Of a stretch of 64,000 bases of DNA, positions 42,376 to 50,555 are shown piece by piece. The position numbers and the translations under genes are program-made. Within the stretch, counting starts at the first letter, position 1. Each line of letters starts with the position of its first letter. The notes under the pieces are model-generated. The model ran no database searches. It was given only the letters and a program-made list of their open reading frames with translations, and was not told the DNA's origin. Source of the stretch: Corynebacterium kroppenstedtii DSM 44385 (GTDB taxonomy: Bacteria; Actinomycetota; Actinomycetes; Mycobacteriales; Mycobacteriaceae); the NCBI RefSeq assembly GCF_000023145.1, contig NC_012704.1:2232001-2296000 (forward strand), written 5' to 3'.

Positions 42376-42401
42376 GCCCGGCTGGCCCTACCGGCCCGGG
42401 C
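42376..42401 (+). terminator. GC-rich hairpin after aceA
   Basis: GCCCGG (42376-42381) pairs with CCGGGC (42396-42401), with additional inner pairing around CCCTA. There is no T-run, so termination may be partial, allowing some read-through to ramB. Confidence 0.35.
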
Positions 42402-42485
42402 TGAGTCCGCGGGTGCGCGCAGGCCGCGTCGAGGAATCTGCGCAAAACCCCTTTATCGCTCGCGGCGACGCTCTATTGTTGTCGC

Positions 42486-43982
42486 ATGACCACTGGAGCT
42501 GAGAAGGAGGGCCCGTCCTCGCGCGTATTCGTCGGGACGCGGCTCAAGCAGCTCCGCAAAGAACGGGAGTTAAGCCAAGCAACCCTTGCGCACGCTCTCG
42601 GGCTCTCTGCCAGTTACGTCAACCAAATTGAAAATGACAGTCGCCCGCTGACCTCGTCGGTTCTCCGGAAAATCACCCATGTTTTCGGAATCGACGAGGC
42701 TTTCTTTTCGCGCGAAGACGATTCCCGCCTGGTCGCCGAGGTTCACGACGTCACCCTGGACCGCGAGGTGTGCCCCACCAGCATTGATGTGCAAGAGGTG
42801 GCGGATCTCGTGCACACTCACCCGGAGCTTGCCCGCGCGCTGGTGGACATTCACCGCCGCTATCGCAACGTTTCGGACAAGTTGTCGCTGGTCACCGAGG
42901 AGCGGAACCGGTCGGATGTGGAGGATTCGTCGACGGGGTCCGACGCGCTCACGATGCCTCATGAAGAGGTTCGTGATTTCTTCTATGCGCGCCAAAACTA
43001 CATTGATTCGCTTGATGTTGCGGCCGAGGAACTCGCCGGGACGCTGGGTCTGGGTGTGCCCAATATCAACCACGTCGAAGATTGCGTCGCAACCCGGCTG
43101 ACCTCGAAGTATGGTGTCGAGGTTCGCTACATCTCCCACCTGGATAGCGGCGGGAATGAGCACCCGGATACCGCCGAGCACATGGTCCAGCACCGCTTTT
43201 TCCCCGACACCGGCGTGCTCACCATCGACGCGCATCTCACGTCGGGGCAGAAGGCTTTCCGCATGGCTACGGAGCTTGCCTATTTAGAGGTGGGCGATCA
43301 GCTGCATTCTCTTGTCGACGAGGACCCGCGGTTTACGTCCGACGAATCCCGCCAACTCGCGGTGAGGGGCGCGGCAACGTACTACGCTGCGGCCCTGGTG
43401 TTGCCGTACACGAATTTTCACGCTCAGGCAGAGCGCGCCGGATATGACATCGAGTACCTGTCGACGGCCTACGGCATGGGGTATGAGACGATCTGCCACC
43501 GCTTATCTACCCTGCAGCGTCCGAAGCTGCGGGGAATACCATGGACCTTTGTCCGCGTGGACCGCGCTGGGAATGTGTCGAAGCGGCAATCGGCGACGGG
43601 CTTTCATTTCACACATTCGGGCGGCACGTGCCCGTTGTGGAATGTGTACGAGACGTTCTCCTACCCGGGGAAAGTGATGCGCCAGCTAGCGCAGATGCCG
43701 GATGGGCGGACGTATATGTGGGTGGCGAGGACCGTGAAACACTATCGACGACGGTTCGGCCAGCCGGGAAAAGTGTTCGCCATTGGCCTGGGGTGCGAGG
43801 CTCGCCATGCGGAACGCACGGTATATGCCGAGGGTTTGGACCTTTCGGACCTGGCGGCGGCAACGCCGATTGGGCCCGGGTGTCGTGTGTGCAGCCGCAC
43901 CGAGTGTCCCCAACGCGCATTCCCGTCGATCCTTCACGACATACGGATTAATACGCATAGCTCGTCGGTCAACCCGTATTAG
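42486..43982 (+). CDS. ramB: RamB-type transcriptional regulator (XRE family)
   Basis: This 498-aa regulator has an N-terminal XRE helix-turn-helix at about residues 18-72 (LKQLRKERELSQATLAHALG, SYVNQIENDSRPLT). A long middle region resembles the ImmA/IrrE-type domain (about 190-310), with FRMATELAYLEVGDQ and ARGAATYYAAALVLPYTNFH-like segments. The C-terminus is conserved in RamB proteins, with Cys in GGTCPLWNVYETF and GCRVCSRTECPQRAFP. Its size and domain order match RamB, the repressor of acetate and glyoxylate genes in C. glutamicum. Its place next to aceA and the presence of two RamB boxes in the aceA promoter strengthen the call. It is separated from aceA by 118 bases. Confidence 0.9.
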   Translation: MTTGAEKEGPSSRVFVGTRLKQLRKERELSQATLAHALGLSASYVNQIENDSRPLTSSVLRKITHVFGIDEAFFSREDDSRLVAEVHDVTLDREVCPTSIDVQEVADLVHTHPELARALVDIHRRYRNVSDKLSLVTEERNRSDVEDSSTGSDALTMPHEEVRDFFYARQNYIDSLDVAAEELAGTLGLGVPNINHVEDCVATRLTSKYGVEVRYISHLDSGGNEHPDTAEHMVQHRFFPDTGVLTIDAHLTSGQKAFRMATELAYLEVGDQLHSLVDEDPRFTSDESRQLAVRGAATYYAAALVLPYTNFHAQAERAGYDIEYLSTAYGMGYETICHRLSTLQRPKLRGIPWTFVRVDRAGNVSKRQSATGFHFTHSGGTCPLWNVYETFSYPGKVMRQLAQMPDGRTYMWVARTVKHYRRRFGQPGKVFAIGLGCEARHAERTVYAEGLDLSDLAAATPIGPGCRVCSRTECPQRAFPSILHDIRINTHSSSVNPY

Positions 43983-44021
43983 CGCGAAGTGTCAGCTAGC
44001 CGACGATCTCCACGTCGATGA

Positions 44022-44122
44022 GTGATATGTCACGTCAGGAATAGTCGGCCATTGTCATGGGTTGGAACCAGGGACGCCACCACGTAATATGTGCGTCGAT
44101 TATAAATAGACAGACCAGTCTG
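44022..44122 (+). promoter_or_regulatory. Promoter and palindromes upstream of the symporter gene
   Basis: A -10-like TATAAAT lies at 44101-44107. A 12-base palindrome CAGAC-CA-GTCTG follows at 44111-44122, as in TetR-family operators placed to block transcription. A second imperfect palindrome GTGA-TATG-TCAC is at 44022-44033; its four-base spacing does not fit GlxR. Confidence 0.45.
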
Positions 44123-44194
44123 CACGGGCTCCGGCTTGACCAGCCATGACACCTCCCGCCGTCCCGCACGCAGGTCCCACAGCGAAGGAGACAC

Positions 44195-45619
44195 ATGGCC
44201 GATTCAGCTGACACGAAACTCGATAACGACGCCGAACGCAACACCCCCGTCGATAAGAAGAAGCTCCTCCCCGGGTGGATGACGGGGTTCGGCGCGCAAG
44301 TGATCGCCGGCCTCATTATTGGCCTGATCCTCGGTTTTATCGCGCGCGCTCAAAGCAACGGGCTCGGCGGCGACAAAGAAGGCTGGCTGGGCGGGCTACT
44401 CGACGGCGTCGGCACTGCCTATGTGCAGCTTCTAAAAGTGATGATCCCGCCGCTGGTCGTCACCGCAGTCATTACCTCCGTCGCAAACCTCCGGAAAGTG
44501 ACCAACGCGGCGCGGCTCGCGATCAGCACACTCGTGTGGTTCGCCATTACTGCCTTCTTCTCCGTCCTCACCGGAATCATTGTGGCGCTGGTTATGAAGC
44601 CCGGTGAAGGTACCAGCATCGACGCGTCCACGGCCGCGGATCCGTCGCATACCGGCAGCTGGCTGGCCTTCATCGAGGGGATCGTACCGTCGAACATCTT
44701 GGGGCTGGGTGCATCAACCGCATCGAGTGGCGATGGCATTGACCTGTCCTTCAATGTGCTGCAACTGCTGGTCATTTCGCTGGCCATCGGCATTGCGGCT
44801 GTGAAAACCGGGCACGCGGCGGAGCCCTTCCTGCGGTTTAATGAGTCCGTCCTCAAAATTGTTCAAACGGTGCTGTGGTGGATCATCCGACTGGCGCCGA
44901 TTGGTACCGCCGCGCTGATCGGGCACGCTGTGTCGAATTACGGGTGGGACGCCCTCGGTTCGCTCGGCAAGTTTGTGCTGGCTATTTACGTTGGTCTGGC
45001 GATTGTGCTGGGCATTATTTATCCCACGGTGCTCGCCACCAATGGTCTTTCCGTGTCGGGCTTCTACCGGCGCGTCTGGCCCGTGACCAGCTTGGGCTTC
45101 GTCACGCGCTCGTCGATGGGGGTTATGCCCGTCACCCAGCGCGTCACCGAGCAGCGCATGGGTGTGCCGTCGGAGTACGCATCCTTCGCTATCCCGCTGG
45201 GTGCGACCACCAAGATGGACGGGTGCGCATCCGTCTACCCCGCGGTGGCCGCGATTTTCGTCGCCCAGTTCTATGGAACTCCCCTGAGCTTCACCGATTA
45301 CCTGCTCATTATCTTCGTCTCGGTTATCGGTTCCGCGGCGACGGCTGGTACGACCGGTGCGACGGTTATGTTGACATTGACATTATCGACGCTGGGCCTC
45401 CCGCTCTCCGGCGTCGGCCTGCTGCTGGCTATCGAGCCGATTATCGACATGGGACGCACCGCTGTGAACGTGACTGGACAGTCCCTGGCCACGACGGTGG
45501 TGGCGAAGCGCGCCGGGATTTTGGACACGGCGACGTGGGACGCTGGCGAGCATGACTGGGAGGAAGTCCAGAAGTCCGAAACGGGTGAGGAAGCCCTCGC
45601 AGGTTCACACGCCGTATAA
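44195..45619 (+). CDS. Dicarboxylate/amino-acid:cation symporter (DAACS family)
   Basis: This 474-aa inner-membrane transporter shows the DAACS family pattern of eight helices plus two re-entrant loops: FGAQVIAGLIIGLILGFIAR at the first helix, VMIPPLVVTAVITSVANL, the serine-rich motif in FVTRSSMGVMPVTQRVTEQRMG, then AIPLGATTKMDGCASVYPAVAAIFVAQF and TAGTTGATVMLTLTLSTLGLP. It takes up C4-dicarboxylates or acidic amino acids with Na+ or H+. It could feed succinate, fumarate or malate to the nearby TCA and glyoxylate enzymes, but substrate is not determined. ATG 44195 follows GAAGGAG. Confidence 0.88.
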   Translation: MADSADTKLDNDAERNTPVDKKKLLPGWMTGFGAQVIAGLIIGLILGFIARAQSNGLGGDKEGWLGGLLDGVGTAYVQLLKVMIPPLVVTAVITSVANLRKVTNAARLAISTLVWFAITAFFSVLTGIIVALVMKPGEGTSIDASTAADPSHTGSWLAFIEGIVPSNILGLGASTASSGDGIDLSFNVLQLLVISLAIGIAAVKTGHAAEPFLRFNESVLKIVQTVLWWIIRLAPIGTAALIGHAVSNYGWDALGSLGKFVLAIYVGLAIVLGIIYPTVLATNGLSVSGFYRRVWPVTSLGFVTRSSMGVMPVTQRVTEQRMGVPSEYASFAIPLGATTKMDGCASVYPAVAAIFVAQFYGTPLSFTDYLLIIFVSVIGSAATAGTTGATVMLTLTLSTLGLPLSGVGLLLAIEPIIDMGRTAVNVTGQSLATTVVAKRAGILDTATWDAGEHDWEEVQKSETGEEALAGSHAV

Positions 45620-45689
45620 TTCGGCGTGACTTAAGCTGAGGCTTCGGCTTCGGGCGATGCCGGGCGGTTTTCGGGTGGAGGGAGTGCCC

Positions 45690-47225
45690 ATGACTCAAGC
45701 GTTTGTTGTGGGCAGCGGCCCGAATGGACTCGTGGCGGCGGTCACTCTTGCACGCGCTGGGTATGCCGTCACTGTCGTCGAGGCTCAGAGCACCATCGGC
45801 GGAGGTGCCCGTTCCGCCGAACTGACCGTGCCCGGGCTCATCCACGATCACTGCGCGGCGATCCACCCGCTCGCACTGGAGAACCCACTCCTTCAGTCTT
45901 TGACCAGCGACGATAGTGCGGGCTTGGAGTGGTTATTGCCGCCCGTGCAATGTGCACACCCGCTTCTTCGAACTGCACGGGGTGGCCTTGCCGCCGGTTT
46001 CGCTGGGGCTAAATCTGGTGGAGCCGCGCTGTATCGCGGTGTCCACGCCACGGCCCAACAGTTTCCCACTGCGCACGACCGCTTCTGGTGGGAGCGAATT
46101 TTCCGCTCTCCGGCCGGCAATTTCACAGAGCTCGCGTCGGATATTCTTCAGCCACCTTTGCGGCTAACCCAGAGTGAAACAACCGGACGCAGATGGGGAA
46201 ATCTCCTCCGATTCGGCGTGCTCGCAGGCCTCCCAGCCGCGACCACTTCCCGGTTATTGCTGTCTGCGGAAGCTCGAGCACTCTTCGGTGGCGTCGCTGC
46301 ACACGGGTTTCGGCCGTTGACGGGCCCTGGCTCGTCCGCCATCGGGATGATGCTCACCACCGCCGCACATGCCCGCGGCTGGCCCGTCGCCAAGGGGGGT
46401 TCCCAAGCCATCACGAACGCCCTTGTTCACGCGCTAAAACAATCAGGCGGGCAGATTACGACCGGAAGCCCTGTCCGATCCTTGGACAACCTTCCTGCCA
46501 GCACCGACGACATCGTCATGCTGGACACAACGCCTCAGGCCGCTCTTCGGATCATTGACGCGAGCCGACGCCCGCCACACGTGCCCGCGCATATTCGTGC
46601 TGCTCTCTCGCGGTATAAGTACGGCCCGGGCGTTGCCGTCGTGAACTTCGCCATCGAGGGAGATGTTCCGTGGACGTATGAGCCGGCCCGGCGCGCGGGG
46701 ACTGTGCATCTGGGTAGCTCGCTGCACGATATTCACACCGCTGAGCGGGGCATCAACCGCGGCCGTCTGCCGGAGCATCCTTTCGTGTTGGTTACCCAAC
46801 AGTACGTTGCCGATCCGTCGCGGAGCAGAGGAAACCTCCACCCCATCGACGCCTATGCGCACGTACCGGCCGGATACGCGGGTGAACGTTCCGACCAGCG
46901 CGACGCGTCCGCGCTGTGTGCCTCCATCGAGAGAGTTATCGAGCAGTACGCGCCAGGGTTCCGCGAGAGGATCGTCGCTAAGAAAACCAGAACTCCCGCG
47001 GATGTTGAGCACGACAATGCCAATTTTGTGGGTGGCAACATCACAACAGGGGCGAACACGCTCGCCGGGGTGCTGGGCAGGCCGCGATTGTCGACGAACC
47101 CCTACGCGGTCACCGGCCGCGGCGACGGGCTACAGGTGTACCTGTGTTCGGCGGCGACGCCTCCGGGCGCGGGGGCACACGGGCTGTGCGGCCTTTACGC
47201 TGCTCAGGCGGCACTTTCGCACTAA
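45690..47225 (+). CDS. FAD-dependent oxidoreductase, phytoene-desaturase-like
   Basis: This 511-aa protein has an N-terminal FAD-binding motif AFVVGSGPNGLVAAVTLARAGYAVTVVEA and GGGARSAELT, then the characteristic WPVAKGGSQAITNAL of the CrtI-like or retinol-saturase-like group. The C-terminus has a second FAD contact NPYAVTGRGDGLQVYLCSAATPPGAGAHGLCG. No carotenoid genes lie nearby, so it is likely one of the actinobacterial NAD(P)/FAD oxidoreductases of unknown substrate rather than a carotenoid desaturase. ATG 45690 has GGAGGGAG upstream; the frame's extension to 45657 is not used. Confidence 0.8.
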   Translation: MTQAFVVGSGPNGLVAAVTLARAGYAVTVVEAQSTIGGGARSAELTVPGLIHDHCAAIHPLALENPLLQSLTSDDSAGLEWLLPPVQCAHPLLRTARGGLAAGFAGAKSGGAALYRGVHATAQQFPTAHDRFWWERIFRSPAGNFTELASDILQPPLRLTQSETTGRRWGNLLRFGVLAGLPAATTSRLLLSAEARALFGGVAAHGFRPLTGPGSSAIGMMLTTAAHARGWPVAKGGSQAITNALVHALKQSGGQITTGSPVRSLDNLPASTDDIVMLDTTPQAALRIIDASRRPPHVPAHIRAALSRYKYGPGVAVVNFAIEGDVPWTYEPARRAGTVHLGSSLHDIHTAERGINRGRLPEHPFVLVTQQYVADPSRSRGNLHPIDAYAHVPAGYAGERSDQRDASALCASIERVIEQYAPGFRERIVAKKTRTPADVEHDNANFVGGNITTGANTLAGVLGRPRLSTNPYAVTGRGDGLQVYLCSAATPPGAGAHGLCGLYAAQAALSH

Positions 47226-47244
47226 AGACGGCGCTGCCCTACGT

Positions 47245-48801
47245 TCACCCGAAGTTGGCGAAGTCCACGGTCGACCAGACCTCACGCATGTCATGGCGCG
47301 GATCGTTCACGGTCGTTTCGCCATCGTCGCCAAAAATGTGTGTTGATCGATCGTCGGCGTAGGGGGTGAAGCCGGGGTTTCCGTCGTGAATAAAGTCCCG
47401 CCACCGGCGTTGCATTGCTGCCGTCGTTTCTTTGATGCGGTCCAACCCGCCGAAAGTGAATGCTTTCGATGCCATCCCGGCGTCGTATCGGCCGAAGAGC
47501 AGCGGGAGGTCCCAGGTGTGCGTCGCGCCGAGCCCGAGGGCTTTGAAGAATGGTGTGGAGACGTCGATGCGGTACATCCACACGTTGCTGGGCGACCACT
47601 GCTCTGCCAGGGCGATGGACGGGCCCCAGAACAGGGCGTCGCCGAAGAGTTCCGCGCACTCGGTGCGTGAGCGACCGTTGCGGTACATGTCCCGGAACAC
47701 CTCGGCGGCATTCGGGCCGATGGATTCCGCAAAGGTCTGGGCGTGGCGGCGTTGCGTCGTCGTCGAAACTTTCCTGAGCCGCATGAAATAGTATTCGTGG
47801 CTCACTGTTCCGATCAGTAGCGGAACTTTTCCGCCGACCCCGGGGGCGTCGGGCGTGATTTCGAGCGGATGGCGCGGGAGGAGGTCGCCGTCGATAACGG
47901 GGGCAAAAAGCCCTCCGAACTCCAGGTTTTCCACATTTTCTTGGAGTATGCCCCCGCTGAGTTTCCCGATTGTGCGCGAATCCACTGCCACCGGATTCTG
48001 GCATTTATCGAACAGGCGGTTGGCCCACAGCGCGGCTAAGTCCGGGTGGTGGACCATCGCCAGCGGCGGCGAGAGCATGATGACGCCCGCGATGACATTC
48101 TCCAGCTGGGGCACAGCGGTGAGGGACGACACCAGTGCCCCGCCCGACGATTGCCCCATCGCGATAATTCGATGCGGATCCCCGCCGAACGCCTCCGCGT
48201 TGTCACGGACCCAGGTCAGGGCCGTTATCCCGTCGGAGAGCTGCGTGTTGGTGTCGAAGCGGTCCGCGGGGACGTCGGACTGCGATGTTCCGTAACTCAG
48301 CGACATTCCGCCTGCCACCCCGAGCCGGTAGTTCACAGCGACGACGATGGCGTCGAGTGCCGTCGCCAAGTATTGGGCGGAATACAGCCTGTTGGCGGCG
48401 GATCCGAATGCGTTGGAGCCGCCGTGGAAGAAGACCACGACGGGGCGACGGGCTGACGCATCGGCAGCTGATCGTGACGATGGGTCGCGGGGGACGACGA
48501 CGTCGAGCCACAAGCAATCTTCTGATCCGATGACGCCTTGGTCGGCGTTGCGGATTTGGATGCAGGGGCTGCCGGACTGTGTTGCTAAAAGGGGTGTTGA
48601 CCAGGGCTCTTTGGGCCGGGCGCGGCGAAAGCGAAGCTCGCCGGTGGGTGGTTCGGCGTACGGAATGCCGCGGAAAGCGGCCACACCCGTTTCTGCGTGA
48701 CCTACCACCGGCCCGGTGGTGGTATTCACGGTCCAGTTATCGCGAAATGACCTTTTAGGTGTTGAAGTTAAATGAGAAGAATCGTTAACAGGAATAGACA
48801 C
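47245..48801 (-). CDS. Type-B carboxylesterase/lipase family protein (copy 1)
   Basis: This 518-aa alpha/beta hydrolase of the cholinesterase-like family has no signal peptide. The N-terminal family motif is AAFRGIPYAEPPTGELRFRR and SEDCLWLDVVVP. The oxyanion region is FFHGGSNAFGS, the nucleophile is in IIAMGQSSGGALV at about residue 217, and the catalytic His is probably in GATHTWDLPLLF at about 427. It cleaves carboxylic esters; the substrate may be lipids. It is a paralogue of the next gene (48853-50496) on the same strand, with matching N-terminal segments (SFRDxWxVxTTTGPxxGHAETGVxAFRGIPYA), so they arose by tandem duplication. Confidence 0.88.
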   Translation of the reverse strand: MSIPVNDSSHLTSTPKRSFRDNWTVNTTTGPVVGHAETGVAAFRGIPYAEPPTGELRFRRARPKEPWSTPLLATQSGSPCIQIRNADQGVIGSEDCLWLDVVVPRDPSSRSAADASARRPVVVFFHGGSNAFGSAANRLYSAQYLATALDAIVVAVNYRLGVAGGMSLSYGTSQSDVPADRFDTNTQLSDGITALTWVRDNAEAFGGDPHRIIAMGQSSGGALVSSLTAVPQLENVIAGVIMLSPPLAMVHHPDLAALWANRLFDKCQNPVAVDSRTIGKLSGGILQENVENLEFGGLFAPVIDGDLLPRHPLEITPDAPGVGGKVPLLIGTVSHEYYFMRLRKVSTTTQRRHAQTFAESIGPNAAEVFRDMYRNGRSRTECAELFGDALFWGPSIALAEQWSPSNVWMYRIDVSTPFFKALGLGATHTWDLPLLFGRYDAGMASKAFTFGGLDRIKETTAAMQRRWRDFIHDGNPGFTPYADDRSTHIFGDDGETTVNDPRHDMREVWSTVDFANFG

Positions 48802-48852
48802 ATTGACAAATATAGTAAATGCAGCGAACTAACGATTCCTTATTTGGCGAAA

Positions 48853-50496
48853 TTAATTCGTTAGATCAACGTCTGACCAGGCCCGGCGCAGCTCACCCGA
48901 CGGATCTTCCGCTGTGTGCTCGCCCGCATTAAAAATCTGAGTAGCAAAGCCATCACTAAATGGTGGAAATTCTGGATTACCGGAATGAATAAAATTCTTC
49001 CACCGACTTTGCATCACAGCACTGGTGGCCCGCATCTGATTGTGTCCACCCAAATACAGCGCATCAGGGCCTTTGCCGGAATCGTAGCGCTCAAATAAGA
49101 GGGGGAGGTCGAGGGCGTGCGTCGCACCCAGCCCGGACAGTCGAAGCGACGGCGTCAACATATCGAGCCGATACATCCAGGCTTTCCCTTGTGGCCACCG
49201 GGACGCTAATTGCAGTGACGATGCCAAGAACAAGGCGTCGCCGGCGAATCTGCCACACTCCGCGCGGGTGCGGCCACCGCGGTAGAACTCTGCCAAAATC
49301 TCCGGGGCGCTCCCGCCGATGGACTGGGCCAGCCGACGAATGCGCGCGCGTTGGGCGCGGGTGGACATGCGCTCCCACCGCATGACCAGGTATTCATCGG
49401 CGTTCGTCCCGATCAGAAGCGGGATGTTCGCCGCCGGGGTGCCGTCGTCAAGAGGTTCTTCTCGACGTTCGTCGCTTCGTTCGTCGGGGGCAGTTGGTTG
49501 GGGAACAGCCAGAGGATGCCGAGCCATCAGGTCCCCGTCGACAGTGGGCGCGAAGGGGCCGGAAAACTCGAGGTACTCGTCGTTAATGACGTTCAGCCGT
49601 TCGGTCAGGTGCGCGAGTTCCATGGCCGAGATGCCGTTGAGGTCGGGGTTTTCGGCCCGCGCGCGATCTGCCCACCGGGCGGCGGCTGCGGGTGAATGGA
49701 CCATGGCAACGGGCGGGGATTGCGCGATGGCTCCGGCGATGACCCCGCGGAGTTCCGGTACGGCGGTCAGCGCGGTCACCATGGCGCCGCCCGAGGATTC
49801 GCCCATGATGGTGATGCGCGCGGGGTCGCCGCCGAATGCCTCGGCATTGTCATGAACCCATCGCACGGCCATGACGAGATCCGATAAGCCGGGGTTGGAA
49901 TCTGCCCTGGTCGTGGACTCCGTGCCGACGACACTTGCCTCGTCGGCCGTGTAATTGAGCGACAGCTGCCCCAAGATTCCCACACGATAATTGACCGCGA
50001 CGACCACCGCGTCCATGGCTTGCGCGAAATACTGCCCGGTCAGCAACGGTTCGTTGGCAGAGCCGTGAACGTTGGACCCACCGTGGAAGTAGAGGACGAT
50101 CGGACGTCGGGCATCCCGATTAATCATGTGAGACTGGCCTTTGCCCGAGCGCCCTTCGACCGACCGAGCTGCCGTGTTCGGAACAACAACGTTGAGCCAC
50201 AGGCAGTCTTCAGACCCTACCCACCCCACGGACTTGTTGCGGTATTGAGCGCAATAGTCGCCCGAATGGTCCGCGATCAGCGGTTCCGTCCACGATTCCA
50301 CCGGTTGAGCGCGCCGAAATCGCAGGTCACCACGCGTCGGTTGCGCGTACGGTATTCCACGGAAAGCAACGACACCTGTCTCGGCATGCCCCTTGATCGG
50401 GCCGGTCGTGGTCTCAACAATCCAAGCATCGCGGAAGCTGTGGTTGCGTCGCGACTGGGTGCGGGCGTGTGTGTCAGCGTTCATGGCTCCGGTCAT
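48853..50496 (-). CDS. Type-B carboxylesterase/lipase family protein (copy 2)
   Basis: This protein of about 547 aa is homologous to the downstream copy. It has VAFRGIPYAQPTRGDLRFRR, SEDCLWLNVVVP, FHGGSNVHGS in the oxyanion loop, nucleophile Ser in IMGESSGGAMVTAL at about residue 232, and catalytic His in ATHALDLPLLF at about 458. It differs by the additional Arg/Glu-rich insert DERSDERREEPLDDG near residue 345. The frame extends to 50730, overlapping a neighbouring gene; ATG 50496 or 50484 are plausible starts with weak ribosome sites. The gap to copy 1 is 51 bases, so they are probably one transcript, together with the FAD-binding protein upstream. Confidence 0.82.
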   Translation of the reverse strand: MTGAMNADTHARTQSRRNHSFRDAWIVETTTGPIKGHAETGVVAFRGIPYAQPTRGDLRFRRAQPVESWTEPLIADHSGDYCAQYRNKSVGWVGSEDCLWLNVVVPNTAARSVEGRSGKGQSHMINRDARRPIVLYFHGGSNVHGSANEPLLTGQYFAQAMDAVVVAVNYRVGILGQLSLNYTADEASVVGTESTTRADSNPGLSDLVMAVRWVHDNAEAFGGDPARITIMGESSGGAMVTALTAVPELRGVIAGAIAQSPPVAMVHSPAAAARWADRARAENPDLNGISAMELAHLTERLNVINDEYLEFSGPFAPTVDGDLMARHPLAVPQPTAPDERSDERREEPLDDGTPAANIPLLIGTNADEYLVMRWERMSTRAQRARIRRLAQSIGGSAPEILAEFYRGGRTRAECGRFAGDALFLASSLQLASRWPQGKAWMYRLDMLTPSLRLSGLGATHALDLPLLFERYDSGKGPDALYLGGHNQMRATSAVMQSRWKNFIHSGNPEFPPFSDGFATQIFNAGEHTAEDPSGELRRAWSDVDLTN

Positions 50497-50555
50497 GGTG
50501 TGGGCCAGTGTAGAGGAAGTGTGGCCAATGATGTCGAGACTGCTTGCCGACGACG

